DNA of 64,000 bases from JBBQVS01 sp963792705 (GTDB taxonomy: Bacteria > Chloroflexota > Ktedonobacteria > Ktedonobacterales > Ktedonobacteraceae): assembly GCA_963792705.1 (NCBI GenBank), contig CAWBXD010000001.1, positions 186,001 through 250,000 on the forward strand. The letters run 5' to 3'. The position numbers and the translations under genes are program-made. The notes beneath the pieces were generated by a model. That model worked only from the letters and a program-made list of their open reading frames with translations, made no database searches and was not told where the DNA came from. This document shows positions 44,855 to 53,532 of this stretch, piece by piece; within the stretch, counting starts at the first letter, position 1; every line of letters starts with the position of its first letter.

Positions 44855-45136
44855 TTATACAAATGCCGCCAACTCCTCCAGTGCGAATAGTGCGGAAAAG
44901 TCTTCATAACGAGTGTAAAGATCGTTACCATCGGGTGTATCTCTCACCTTTTGAACGGTGATACGCTCGTCTTCATCAAGCTGAAGAACACATGGCGAAA
45001 AACCAAAGAGATGTTCACTAGGAATACAAAAAATGTTATGTACTATGTTACCGGAGATAGTATTGGAGGGAAGCATCTCTTGTGGAGGAAGTAAATCTAT
45101 CGTCCATGAGATACTCCAGTTTATTGTGTCATCCAT
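44855..45136 (-). CDS. Hypothetical 93-residue protein
   Basis: A small acidic protein (MDDTINWSISWTIDLLPPQE...) with no recognised domain. GGAAGGGTGG lies just upstream of the ATG, which supports real translation. It sits 30 bp upstream of the flippase gene on the same strand and may be co-transcribed with it. Confidence 0.5.
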   Translation of the reverse strand: MDDTINWSISWTIDLLPPQEMLPSNTISGNIVHNIFCIPSEHLFGFSPCVLQLDEDERITVQKVRDTPDGNDLYTRYEDFSALFALEELAAFV

Positions 45137-45377
45137 TGTAAAACCACCCTTCCATCATCAACCCATAAACGGATATTCACCTTGTTTCATTATAAAACAT
45201 GCTATGTCAAAAATACATACGTTTCTGGTAATGAAACGGTTGCGTTTATGTTGCTAATACCTCATAGCCGTTAAGGATAGAAAAACGAATATATACGTAA
45301 ATTCTTTACCATCTCCTGTTTATCTTAACTAAATCTTAACCCAGCCCAACTAAATTTTGTCAGGAGATGCGCGTATC

Positions 45378-46145
45378 ATGGCTAATAGGAAGAGGCTTTA
45401 TAGTATAAATAGTTCGTTGGGAAGAGGTGGAAGTGTGGAAATGGATAGACAAAACAGCGTACAAGAACGCGTTAGCTATAATATGCATGTTGAGAAGTTA
45501 GAAAATGTTGGTGTACTGGAAGATCGCGCATCGCTCCTGTATATTCAAACATCAGAGCAAGTATGCCTTGCTTTACGCCGTGCCGCACAGCGTATTCGTG
45601 CAAGTATTCGGAAGAGCGATACAGTATTTTTATCAGACAAGTCCTGCGCTATTCTTTTACCCGAAACACCGCTTGTGGGAGCACAAGCAGTAGCAAGACG
45701 GATATACTCACTCTTAGTTGGTGTCGAATATGACCTACAGGTTCTCTATGGTTCTTCCGCTTATATACTGTTACGTCAACTACAGGGCAGTCATACCGTG
45801 ATTTCTCAAAAAGATATACCGAGCATGGAAACATCTCCCGTTATAAAAAGACAGAACACGAATCATGTGTGGGAAGACGAACCTTTACCCTACCTGGCAT
45901 TTCTTACAAGCTATCCTTCACAACGTCTTCTACACATATTTCCCTATGAACTAGCAGACCGTTATCACTGTATTCCTGTGGGGGCAGAGCGTGGTGTGTT
46001 GACACTGGCAACGTGCCAGAAGTTACAGCAGGAGACAGTAGTCCATCTGCGTGAAGTGTTACAGCGTGATATCTTCCAGGTGCGTTGTGAAGCTACTATG
46101 ATTGATGATGTGTTACGCCACTGGCAGCACTCGGCGGCTGTATAA
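45378..46145 (+). CDS. Degenerate GGDEF-like + MshEN domain protein
   Basis: The 255-residue protein has two parts. Residues ~40-110 (QVCLALRRAAQRIRASIRKSDTVFLSDKSCAILLPETPLVGAQAVARRIYSLL) follow the layout of a nucleotide cyclase (GGDEF) fold but lack the GGDEF signature. Residues ~175-250 (YLAFLTSYPSQRLLHIFPYELADRYHCIPVGAERGVLTLATCQKLQ) match the GspE/MshE N-terminal domain (MshEN), known in some proteins to bind cyclic di-GMP or ATP. The ATG at 45378 is chosen for AGGAGATG upstream. A regulatory nucleotide-sensing role is inferred; no secretion ATPase is nearby. Confidence 0.65.
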   Translation: MANRKRLYSINSSLGRGGSVEMDRQNSVQERVSYNMHVEKLENVGVLEDRASLLYIQTSEQVCLALRRAAQRIRASIRKSDTVFLSDKSCAILLPETPLVGAQAVARRIYSLLVGVEYDLQVLYGSSAYILLRQLQGSHTVISQKDIPSMETSPVIKRQNTNHVWEDEPLPYLAFLTSYPSQRLLHIFPYELADRYHCIPVGAERGVLTLATCQKLQQETVVHLREVLQRDIFQVRCEATMIDDVLRHWQHSAAV

Positions 46146-46203
46146 GTACACACATCCACGCGCTCTCCTCGGAGGATAATGAGGAGGGCGCACATTATAA
46201 GTC

Positions 46204-46926
46204 CTATGCGACTGCTGTGAGCAATGCTTGTGATGCGCGGCTTGCCATACCCTCATCCATGTCAGCGAGACGAAGTACACGCCGTAAATTATTGAGTGCT
46301 GCTTGAATACGCTTCTTAAGCGTGTTCTCAGACGTTTGCAATACCTGCGACATCTCTGGTAGCGTCATACCATTGTAGTAGTGTAACACGATAACAATAC
46401 GTTGCTTCGCTGGCAAATCCTCAATCGCTTGTGCAAGGTCCCAATCACGCTCAAGTCGCCCTTTATGGTGGTCGGCTATCTGTGCTGTAAAATCAATTTC
46501 TTGCTCCGAAAGTGATTGGCGGACAAATGCAGTTGTGCGAGCAAGACGACGTTTGAAGCTGATGCATTGATTGACAACAATACGCATCAGCCACGGGCGT
46601 AATGCTCCGGCTTCGCGTAAATCTGGCAAGTGGTGCCACGCTTGAATAAGAGCATCCTGCACCACGTCTTCCGCGATATCGCGGTCTGCAACGATCATTG
46701 TCGCGGTTCGCAACATTAATGCACTGTATTGATCGACAATATCGCTGAAAGCTGTTTCGTCTCCCTGTAAAGCGCGCATTACTAAAAGACGTTGTTCGGT
46801 TTGTTCAGGCTTTTCCTCAATTATGGACGGAGTAGTTTTTGTTGTCAAAATACTCGAAACTGGTTGTGCCTCAATTTGCTCATTAAGCGGTGTATCTATC
46901 TCAATTGATGTTAAGAGAGCAGACAT
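46204..46926 (-). CDS. ECF-type RNA polymerase sigma factor
   Basis: The 240-residue protein contains sigma region 2 (FSDIVDQYSALMLRTATMIVADRDIAEDVVQDALIQAWHHL, with RPWLMRIVVNQC) and region 4 (AIEDLPAKQRIVIVLHYYNGMTLPEMSQVLQTSENTLKKRI). It would direct RNA polymerase to a stress or envelope regulon. The start is ATG 46926, preceded by GGAGGAT; a longer frame lacks support. No anti-sigma factor gene is adjacent in the window, which is unusual for this class. Confidence 0.88.
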   Translation of the reverse strand: MSALLTSIEIDTPLNEQIEAQPVSSILTTKTTPSIIEEKPEQTEQRLLVMRALQGDETAFSDIVDQYSALMLRTATMIVADRDIAEDVVQDALIQAWHHLPDLREAGALRPWLMRIVVNQCISFKRRLARTTAFVRQSLSEQEIDFTAQIADHHKGRLERDWDLAQAIEDLPAKQRIVIVLHYYNGMTLPEMSQVLQTSENTLKKRIQAALNNLRRVLRLADMDEGMASRASQALLTAVA

Positions 46927-47166
46927 GTGTTGTATCCTCCAACATATCATTGTACAAACTATATACATAGTTATAACACGATACGTGGGTAAAACAAGGT
47001 GTGTAGACTCATGGCTTTTGTCATGTGTAGAATTTTAAGAGGTATAGGAGAAATTGATGAGGATTTTGGTATAAATATAGCGAAAAGCTTGTGCATACTT
47101 TGTGCAATGTTTTTGCTCTATATTCATAGTGAGCAGTAAATAATTTTACTGCCCACAGTGAACATG

Positions 47167-48312
47167 TCACTCTACCTTATCTACTTGTTCAGTAACTTGT
47201 TCTTTAGCGTGCTCAAACTCTTCTGGATGAGCATCACGCCACTGATCCCATAATCCAATAATGAGGGCTTGTAGTACACCAGCGATAGGAGAAGCGAACA
47301 ACGCCCCCCATACACCAAAGAGTTCGGCACCAGCAATAAGAGCGAAGAGCGATACAACCGGATGTAGTCCAACGGCCTTTCCAACAATACGTGGCCCCAC
47401 CACATCACCTTCAACAATATGAACACCTAAGAAGTAGACTAGGACGCCTAATGCAATAGGCCATCCATGAGTGAAAGCTACGAGTACACAAATTGCGCCA
47501 GAGACAAATGTTCCTAGCACTGGAATAAAAGCCAGTATGAAGGCTAGAACACCAAGGAAGACTGCATATGGTAGGCGGAAAAGGAACATACCAACGCCAA
47601 CAAGAAAACCAATCAAGACGGCAAGAAGAAATTGTCCACGAATGTAACCGCCAACTACGCGCTGCAACGTGTTGATCACTACGTTCGCTCGTGCAGGTCG
47701 CGGCGCATTTCGACGAATCCAACTGGCAATATTTGAGCCATCAATTACCAGGTAAATGCTAATGACTGCAACAATGATTGTGTCTAATACGACATCGAAG
47801 ACACTACGTAAGATTGGCACCGCATCATGTGCGATGTTATCCACTTGCGCGACGATTTGCTGCCGAGCTGCGACGATTTGTCCATGTGTAATACCAAAAT
47901 TCCCTAGTGTCTGCTCTAATGGGTTGGATTGATTGTTCGCACCTAGATTGAGAAGAGCTGGAATATCCTGTGCGAATGAAACAGTTTGCTTTACTGCTGT
48001 ATTTGCTATCAGGTAAATGAACAAACTGATTGCACCCAGTACAACAAGATAGACAATCAAAATTGCTAGAAAGCGCGGCATGACTCGCTGTAAAATTTTA
48101 ACTCCGGGTGCTATCGCGTAGGCTAGAAGAGCCGCGATAGCCAGAATGAGCAAGGAACTCACAATATGTGCCGCGCCCCAAAAGACGACTGCAACGACCG
48201 CCGTCCATGCGAGGATAGCAATTGGAATATCACGTCTCCGTGCCCACTTTGTACGATCATCCTCCTTACGTGGTACAACAAGAGAAGGAACGCGTTCGGT
48301 ATTAGTAGCCAT
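47167..48312 (-). CDS. AI-2E family (PerM/UPF0118) membrane transporter
   Basis: The 381-residue protein has about eight helices and the family features: paired N-terminal helices (IPIAILAWTAVVAVVFWGAAHIVSSLLILAIAALLAYAI), GYIRGQFLLAVLIGFLVGVG and VEGDVVGPRIVGKAVGLHPVVSLFALIAGAELFG. Members include the AI-2 exporter TqsA and sodium/proton antiporters; the substrate is open. AI-2E is the family name and not evidence for quorum sensing here. Confidence 0.88.
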   Translation of the reverse strand: MATNTERVPSLVVPRKEDDRTKWARRRDIPIAILAWTAVVAVVFWGAAHIVSSLLILAIAALLAYAIAPGVKILQRVMPRFLAILIVYLVVLGAISLFIYLIANTAVKQTVSFAQDIPALLNLGANNQSNPLEQTLGNFGITHGQIVAARQQIVAQVDNIAHDAVPILRSVFDVVLDTIIVAVISIYLVIDGSNIASWIRRNAPRPARANVVINTLQRVVGGYIRGQFLLAVLIGFLVGVGMFLFRLPYAVFLGVLAFILAFIPVLGTFVSGAICVLVAFTHGWPIALGVLVYFLGVHIVEGDVVGPRIVGKAVGLHPVVSLFALIAGAELFGVWGALFASPIAGVLQALIIGLWDQWRDAHPEEFEHAKEQVTEQVDKVE

Positions 48313-48408
48313 AAATCTCCGTTTCCTATAGTCTTTAAGACGATTGATGAATAAATTCAGTACGCAATAAAATGTGTGTGACTATAGCACGTTTGAAGAC
48401 ATAAAAAA

Positions 48409-48436
48409 GGAGAAGCTTTAACAAAGCTTCTCCTAA
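48409..48436 (-). terminator. Terminator of tRNA-Gln
   Basis: On the minus strand AGGAGAAGCTTTG and its complement form a stem followed by a T run, directly 3' of the tRNA. Confidence 0.75.
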
Positions 48437-48437
48437 G

Positions 48438-48508
48438 CTGGGGTACAGGGATTCGAACCCCAATCGGCCGATCCAGAGTCGGCAGTCCTACCGTTGAACG
48501 ATACCCCA
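48438..48508 (-). tRNA. tRNA-Gln (anticodon CTG)
   Basis: The 71-base minus-strand gene has a seven-base-pair acceptor stem (TGGGGTA/TACCCCA) and a T-arm with GGTTCGAATCC. The anticodon stem-loop is GCCGA-CTCTGGA-TCGGC, placing CTG at positions 34-36 (reads CAG, Gln). The 3' CCA is not encoded. Confidence 0.92.
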
Positions 48509-48593
48509 ATGTGTTTCCCGAGTTCGTGATGCATATAATATAGCATCACTTGGAAGATGTCAAGTAGGAATTTGCTATGGGTCTTCATCCTTT

Positions 48594-48667
48594 AAGGGGA
48601 AACAGGGAGACCGCAAGGGTCCTACAAAAATGTAGGGGAGACCCTTGCGGTCTCTCTGCTTCCCCTT
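48594..48667. repeat. 74-bp palindrome, separate repeat type
   Basis: The arms AAGGGGAAAC...GCAAGGGT (48594-48620) and complement (48641-48667) match with two mismatches; an inner CCTACA..TGTAGG hairpin is present. It differs from families A and B. The rest of the 456-bp spacer (48509-48964) holds no gene that I can support, only AT-rich sequence leading into the next promoter. Confidence 0.7.
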
Positions 48668-48964
48668 ATCTACCCCCAAACGTCCTACTCATGCAATCCC
48701 CATTTTAAAAAGACATATCAACTGAAAGTTACTTCAAACACCTCTCTTGCCTTAAATGTTCTCATATTTCTCCTTTTTTTCCTTTCAAAATCCTACAAAC
48801 CATTTTATAGAACAGTACATTAACATGTTTCGTTTGATCCCATCAATATTACCTCTATAATGTCGAGTGGAAGGGCACATACATACTTTCTCGCGTTTTA
48901 TCGTCTTGCGGAAAAGAATGCAACGTTCGCTCTCCCTTACTGAACAAACTACTGGGAGATTTTT

Positions 48965-49792
48965 ATGCAGAAACTTATAAAAGAACCATCGTATCGTGTT
49001 AATAAACTAGCTTGGCTTATTGCCCCTTTATTTCTCGTCACAATTGCCATCTTAGGTGGTATCAGCGTATTTATGGCACATGCAGCTTCACCATCTCCAC
49101 TAAACGGAAGCTACCAGTTTCGTGGTGTGACTACATCAGGCCCTAAAAATGGTGTGTATATCACGGGTAAAATAGAGCTGATAGTATCCGATACAATAGT
49201 CAGCGGCCACTTATGTGGGCTAAATGTAAGCAGCAACCCCAGTAATTGCACCGTTATCTCTGGTGTAACCAACGGCACAACTATTACCCTCACCATCAAT
49301 TCGGTAGCGAACTTTCCTACTATTCATGCTATAGGTCAATTCGTTCCCAACCTGCTTCATAAAGATGCGCCGGGTTTCACTGGCACCTACACGTTTGGTA
49401 CTGGAAAGCAGATGTCAAGCGGTACTTGGACCGGTCTCCGATCTACCGTCCCCTCAATTGCTGGTGCATGGGATTTCTACTCTGTTATACAACGAGGTCA
49501 GGAAAAGGGGTATGAAGTGCATGGCACTGTTGTACTCATCCCTCATATAAATGATACCTATACAGGACTTCTTTGTATTAAGACATCCAAGGCACCTTGT
49601 GTCCCTGTTAAGGGTACATATCAATATGGCTATGTTCGTCTCTATCTCGGCAATCCTGTAGAGATGGTACTGCGCGGTACTTATACCTTTAGTGGCGAAC
49701 ATGTTGCAACAGGTCAATTCTATATCTCTGATAAGAAAAGTGGCGACAAAGGCTATTGGCTTATGCACCGCAATACAAACGAGAACAATTAA
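48965..49792 (+). CDS. Secreted protein with an internal duplication
   Basis: The 275-residue protein has a signal peptide (hydrophobic 18-36, likely cleavage after AHA near 40). Two related halves follow: GSYQFRGVTTSGPKNGVYITGKIELIV..GHLCG and GAWDFYSVIQRGQEKGYEVHGTVVLIP..GLLCI. Each half looks like a small beta-barrel with a Cys pair. No family is recognised. GGGAG precedes the ATG. It lies 14 bp before a glycosyltransferase gene on the same strand. Confidence 0.7.
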   Translation: MQKLIKEPSYRVNKLAWLIAPLFLVTIAILGGISVFMAHAASPSPLNGSYQFRGVTTSGPKNGVYITGKIELIVSDTIVSGHLCGLNVSSNPSNCTVISGVTNGTTITLTINSVANFPTIHAIGQFVPNLLHKDAPGFTGTYTFGTGKQMSSGTWTGLRSTVPSIAGAWDFYSVIQRGQEKGYEVHGTVVLIPHINDTYTGLLCIKTSKAPCVPVKGTYQYGYVRLYLGNPVEMVLRGTYTFSGEHVATGQFYISDKKSGDKGYWLMHRNTNENN

Positions 49793-49806
49793 GGAACAAA
49801 ATACCT

Positions 49807-50967
49807 ATGCGAATCCTGATGATTTCGCCTCAACCCTTTATAGAGCCGCGTGGCGCATCCTTTTGTGTATATCAACATGTGCAATCACTGTTGGAGCAAG
49901 GATATCAGGTTGACCTTGTCACGTACCCTATTGGGAAAGATGTACAACTGCCTAATCTTACCGTGTATCGTGCTCCTGCATTGCTGGGAATACGTAGTGT
50001 GAAACCTGGTGCTTCATTCGGAAAAATACTGTTAGATATCGCTGTATTTTTCACGGCCTTCTGGCGTCTTTGTTTACGGCGATACCGCTATATTCACACA
50101 CACGAAGAGGCTGCCCTGATGGGTATTGTGCTTAAAACGCTCTTCGGAGGCAAACATCTGTATTATATGCACTGTGACCTGTCACAATTGGTGCCGCAGC
50201 ATCCACTGCTTGTGCCTCTTGTTGCGGCAATACAACAGTTTATGATTCGCAAGGCAGACGCAATTGTTGCTCTGTATCCTGATATTGCAATGTCGGCGCA
50301 GCGCAAAGCACCGCATACTCCCGTGTACACCATTTTTCCGCCCACCGTCGATGAAGGGCTACCGCCAGCAAAAAAAGAAGATATTGCGCGGTTACGTCAC
50401 TCGTTATCGTTAGAAGGGCATCCTGTGTTGCTATACACCGGAACGCTAGAAAACTATCAGGGTTTAGATATCCTTGTACGAAGTATGGCCCGTATTCACG
50501 TAGCATGCCCCGATGCTCGCTGTGTCATCGTTGGTGGGAAGCCAGAGCAAGTCGCAAACTTACGCGTGCTGGCCCTTGAACTCGGCGTACTTGATGTGAT
50601 GCGTTTCGTCGGCCAACGTCCCTTGGAAGAGATGCCTACATACATGGCACTCGCCGATATACTGCTTAGTCCACGAAGCCAGGGCACCCACACGCCACTC
50701 AAATTGTACACCTATTTGCATTCGGGAAAATCCATTCTTGCAACAGATATTCTCTCGCACACTCAAGTACTTACATCCGAAATAGCCATGCTCGTTCCAT
50801 CAACAGAGGATGGTCTGGTACAGGGAGCGTTGGAACTATTACGCAATCCAGAGCAAGCACGGATGCTTGGTGAACGCGGGCAAGCCTATGCACAAGAACA
50901 TTATAGCTGGCCTGTCTTCTTTGAGAAGAGTCGTCAGGTTCAGAAAGAATTTGTGGGCATTCACTAA
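49807..50967 (+). CDS. GT4 family glycosyltransferase
   Basis: The 386-residue GT-B enzyme starts MRILMISPQPFIEPRGASFCVYQHVQSLLEQGYQVDLVTY. It includes LLYTGTLENYQGLDILVRSMARI and ends with the donor-binding region YMALADILLSPRSQGTHTPLKLYTYLHSGKSILATDI. It transfers a sugar, probably onto a lipid or polysaccharide precursor. The ATG at 49807 is preferred, with AAGGAACAAA upstream; the longer frame overlaps the previous gene. The next gene encodes a membrane protein of the lipid-flippase type. Confidence 0.87.
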   Translation: MRILMISPQPFIEPRGASFCVYQHVQSLLEQGYQVDLVTYPIGKDVQLPNLTVYRAPALLGIRSVKPGASFGKILLDIAVFFTAFWRLCLRRYRYIHTHEEAALMGIVLKTLFGGKHLYYMHCDLSQLVPQHPLLVPLVAAIQQFMIRKADAIVALYPDIAMSAQRKAPHTPVYTIFPPTVDEGLPPAKKEDIARLRHSLSLEGHPVLLYTGTLENYQGLDILVRSMARIHVACPDARCVIVGGKPEQVANLRVLALELGVLDVMRFVGQRPLEEMPTYMALADILLSPRSQGTHTPLKLYTYLHSGKSILATDILSHTQVLTSEIAMLVPSTEDGLVQGALELLRNPEQARMLGERGQAYAQEHYSWPVFFEKSRQVQKEFVGIH

Positions 50968-51036
50968 ATTTTCTGTAGTCATTTCATCTACTTTTGCAGA
51001 TGAGCAAACCTGCTAGCACAGGAATAGGACGGACAT

Positions 51037-52161
51037 ATGAGCCAACGAATGCATCCCACGCGCCTATTAGACTACGGTGCGTACTCACAAGATATCACTC
51101 AGTTTCCAACAGAAAAAATAGTTGTCATCCAACAAGTCGATGCTATGGCGCGCGTTCCACTTAGCATCACCCAAAAATCGCCAGTAGTTGCCCAGCGTAA
51201 GAAAAAATGGTTTAGTACGACGCTTCGGGTCGTCTTTACGCTCGTCCTTTTCGCCGTCTTGTTCAAATCAGTGTCTTGGTCCTTGCTCGTTCAATCATTC
51301 ATCCAGACTAGACACGGCATGTTACTCGTTAGTGTAATCGTTGGCTTTTGTGGTATTGTCCTAAGTGCTTATCAGTGGCGTAGTCTGCTTCATGTTGAAC
51401 GTATCACCAGCGACCTGGCTGATCTCATCAATCTCTATATTGTAGGTGTCGCATTCAGCCACTTTCTACCAACAGGCATGGGTGGAGACGCCATAAAAGC
51501 ACTTTATGTCGGACGTGAATCAGGTAATAGTGCTGGCTCAACAAGTGCAGTACTGCTTTGCCGCATTATTGGTTTCTTCGGTATGATGCTTATTTCTCTT
51601 CCCACATTGCTCATCATGCATGACCGTTTGGACACAAAACTTATTCTTTTATTTATTCTGCTCGCCCTCCTTGTCGCGAGTATGATTATTGGTGCATTGC
51701 TTGCCGTGATCTGGTTGCCTAGATTTATGCGAGGACGTTGGTCAAAACACCGATTTTTATCTTCCGTAATTAATGTTGGCAATGCCTTAAGCAAGACGAT
51801 TAAGCGGCCTCGCATGCTTCTTATCGCAAATCTCTATGGTCTGGTCTTCTGGCTGGTCGCTGTACTAAATTGCTACTGCTATGCGGAGGCACTTCAGCTT
51901 CATGTGCCACTATATTTCTACTTTTTTGTTGTGCCGTTGATCTCATTGATATCGTTTTTGCCTATCTCCATCAATGGTTATGGCTTACGTGAGACCGCAT
52001 TTGTCTATGCATTCTCGACTGTGCATGTTGCATCCGCGCCCGCACTCCTCTTAGCATTGTTAATGGATATGCAAGCACTCTGTTTCGCGGTTATCGGAGG
52101 CTGTATCTATCTTACAATGGGTGAAAAGAGAAAAGAAGCAAAGAAGCAAAAAGTAGCATAG
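51037..52161 (+). CDS. Lysylphosphatidylglycerol synthase TM-region family protein
   Basis: The 374-residue protein has about eight helices and the UPF0104 (AglD/MprF membrane domain) signature LPTGMGGDAIKALYVGRESGNSAGSTSAVLLCRIIGFFGM and ISINGYGLRETAFVYAFSTV. The MprF synthase domain is absent, so it is not a lysyl-PG synthase. Members are thought to flip lipid-linked substrates or take part in glycosylation. A cytoplasmic N-terminal extension of ~60 residues precedes TM1. The position behind a GT4 gene fits. Confidence 0.85.
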   Translation: MSQRMHPTRLLDYGAYSQDITQFPTEKIVVIQQVDAMARVPLSITQKSPVVAQRKKKWFSTTLRVVFTLVLFAVLFKSVSWSLLVQSFIQTRHGMLLVSVIVGFCGIVLSAYQWRSLLHVERITSDLADLINLYIVGVAFSHFLPTGMGGDAIKALYVGRESGNSAGSTSAVLLCRIIGFFGMMLISLPTLLIMHDRLDTKLILLFILLALLVASMIIGALLAVIWLPRFMRGRWSKHRFLSSVINVGNALSKTIKRPRMLLIANLYGLVFWLVAVLNCYCYAEALQLHVPLYFYFFVVPLISLISFLPISINGYGLRETAFVYAFSTVHVASAPALLLALLMDMQALCFAVIGGCIYLTMGEKRKEAKKQKVA

Positions 52162-52171
52162 ACCGCTCACG

Positions 52172-52221
52172 ATAGGAAACAAGAACAGGACGAAACATCT
52201 CGTCCTGTTCTTGTTTCCTAT
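52172..52221. terminator. 22-bp perfect-stem terminator
   Basis: ATAGGAAACAAGAACAGGACGA (written as arms 52172-52193 and 52200-52221) is an exact inverted repeat with a six-base loop. Confidence 0.75.
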
Positions 52222-52272
52222 TATGATACGTTAGTATATTTAATAGGAATATACTTGTTCTTAGGAGGTCTC

Positions 52273-53472
52273 GTGAATATATATGCTCGGTTCGCTAAAC
52301 TACTATCCATAGGTTTTTGCTGTTTCTGTTTATGGTTTCTTACCGCGTGCGGAGGCAGTAATGGAACTGCTAGCAATGCTACGCCTGTAGCGGGTACTGG
52401 CACAAATACTACAAGTAGCGGTGCTGTAACCGATGCAACACCAACTGTCGCACCTCATCTCGGTACACAGCCGTGTCCTGCTGTAGTTAGTGAACCTTCA
52501 CATTGGGACTCCATTATTGGTACACAGGCTGGTGTGAACGCTGTAATGAGCGTAACGTGTGCTAACCTCACAAACAATAATTTATTGCAAGCACTTGTAG
52601 TCTCCGTTTATGAAGGAACAGGCCAAACGGCTGATATCTATGTCTTTAGCAACATTACTAGTCCTAGCCCTACGCAGATTTTCAAATTGCACAACCTCTA
52701 CAAAGGGTCTGCAAAAATCAGTGCTTATAATACACTCATGACTGCCGAGGTTGATCAAGGCTCAAGTCTCAATACAGGACAGTCGAACGCCAATTATCAG
52801 CAAGACCTGTTCCGCGAATTCAAGTGGTCCGATGGTGCTGGCACTCTGGTTCCGGTCTCCTTTCCAGGAATTTTCCCCCATCTTACACGCTATGAAGCTG
52901 AAAGGGATCAGCAACTCGTTAATCAGGGCAAACTTCCATTTCTAAGTGCGACGCAGGTTGCAAATATGCTCGCCACAAAACTGCTGAATTGGTCAGTGAA
53001 CGCGCCTACAACAATCATAAGTGGTAGCAATTCACATGATGGCGATGCAATTGTAACTGTGAAAAGTACCAGTGTGAGTGCTGGCACTCTGAAAGTCACT
53101 ATGAGTCGTCTCGAAGGCAACACGAACAACGGCATATGGGAAGTAACCGCCGTGAGTACCTCTGGCCTGTTGATTTCATCTCCGCAGAACCGTGATCTGC
53201 TTAACGGCACAACAACTGTTGCTGGTGTAGGCAATGCATTTGAAGGAGTTATTGGTAAGGTAAAAGTACTCGACCACCTTTATAACAGCATCGGCACTGC
53301 TGATGCAAAAGGTGCAACCGGTAATGGCAACACAACCTTTTCGACCAGCATATCATATAATGCTAGTTTCAAAGGTGGAGCACAAGAAGGACTTCTCGTT
53401 CTCTATAGCTATAGCAATGCTGACGGCACCATCGCAGGAGCATTCATGCTCAAAGAACTTTTGAACGCATAA
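52273..53472 (+). CDS. Lipoprotein of unknown function
   Basis: The 399-residue protein has a type II signal peptide ending in LTACGGS. A Thr/Ser/Asn-rich tether and a ~340-residue domain rich in beta strand follow (ISYNASFKGGAQEGLLVLYSYSNADGTIAGAFML at the C-terminus). The C-terminal 90 residues resemble the Gmad2/spore-germination-like beta-sandwich layout (DLLNGTTTVAGVGNAFEGVIGKVKVLDH), which is a tentative match. GTG at 52273 is chosen, because AGGAGG lies five bases upstream. Confidence 0.65.
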   Translation: MNIYARFAKLLSIGFCCFCLWFLTACGGSNGTASNATPVAGTGTNTTSSGAVTDATPTVAPHLGTQPCPAVVSEPSHWDSIIGTQAGVNAVMSVTCANLTNNNLLQALVVSVYEGTGQTADIYVFSNITSPSPTQIFKLHNLYKGSAKISAYNTLMTAEVDQGSSLNTGQSNANYQQDLFREFKWSDGAGTLVPVSFPGIFPHLTRYEAERDQQLVNQGKLPFLSATQVANMLATKLLNWSVNAPTTIISGSNSHDGDAIVTVKSTSVSAGTLKVTMSRLEGNTNNGIWEVTAVSTSGLLISSPQNRDLLNGTTTVAGVGNAFEGVIGKVKVLDHLYNSIGTADAKGATGNGNTTFSTSISYNASFKGGAQEGLLVLYSYSNADGTIAGAFMLKELLNA

Positions 53473-53489
53473 AATAGATATTGAAGCAA

Positions 53490-53529
53490 CAAAAGGAGTG
53501 TATGTAAAAGCTTACATACACTCCTTTTG
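53490..53529. terminator. 18-bp perfect-stem bidirectional terminator
   Basis: CAAAAGGAGTGTATGTAA (53490-53507) and its exact complement (53512-53529) flank a four-base loop between convergent genes. Confidence 0.8.
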
Positions 53530-53532
53530 AAA

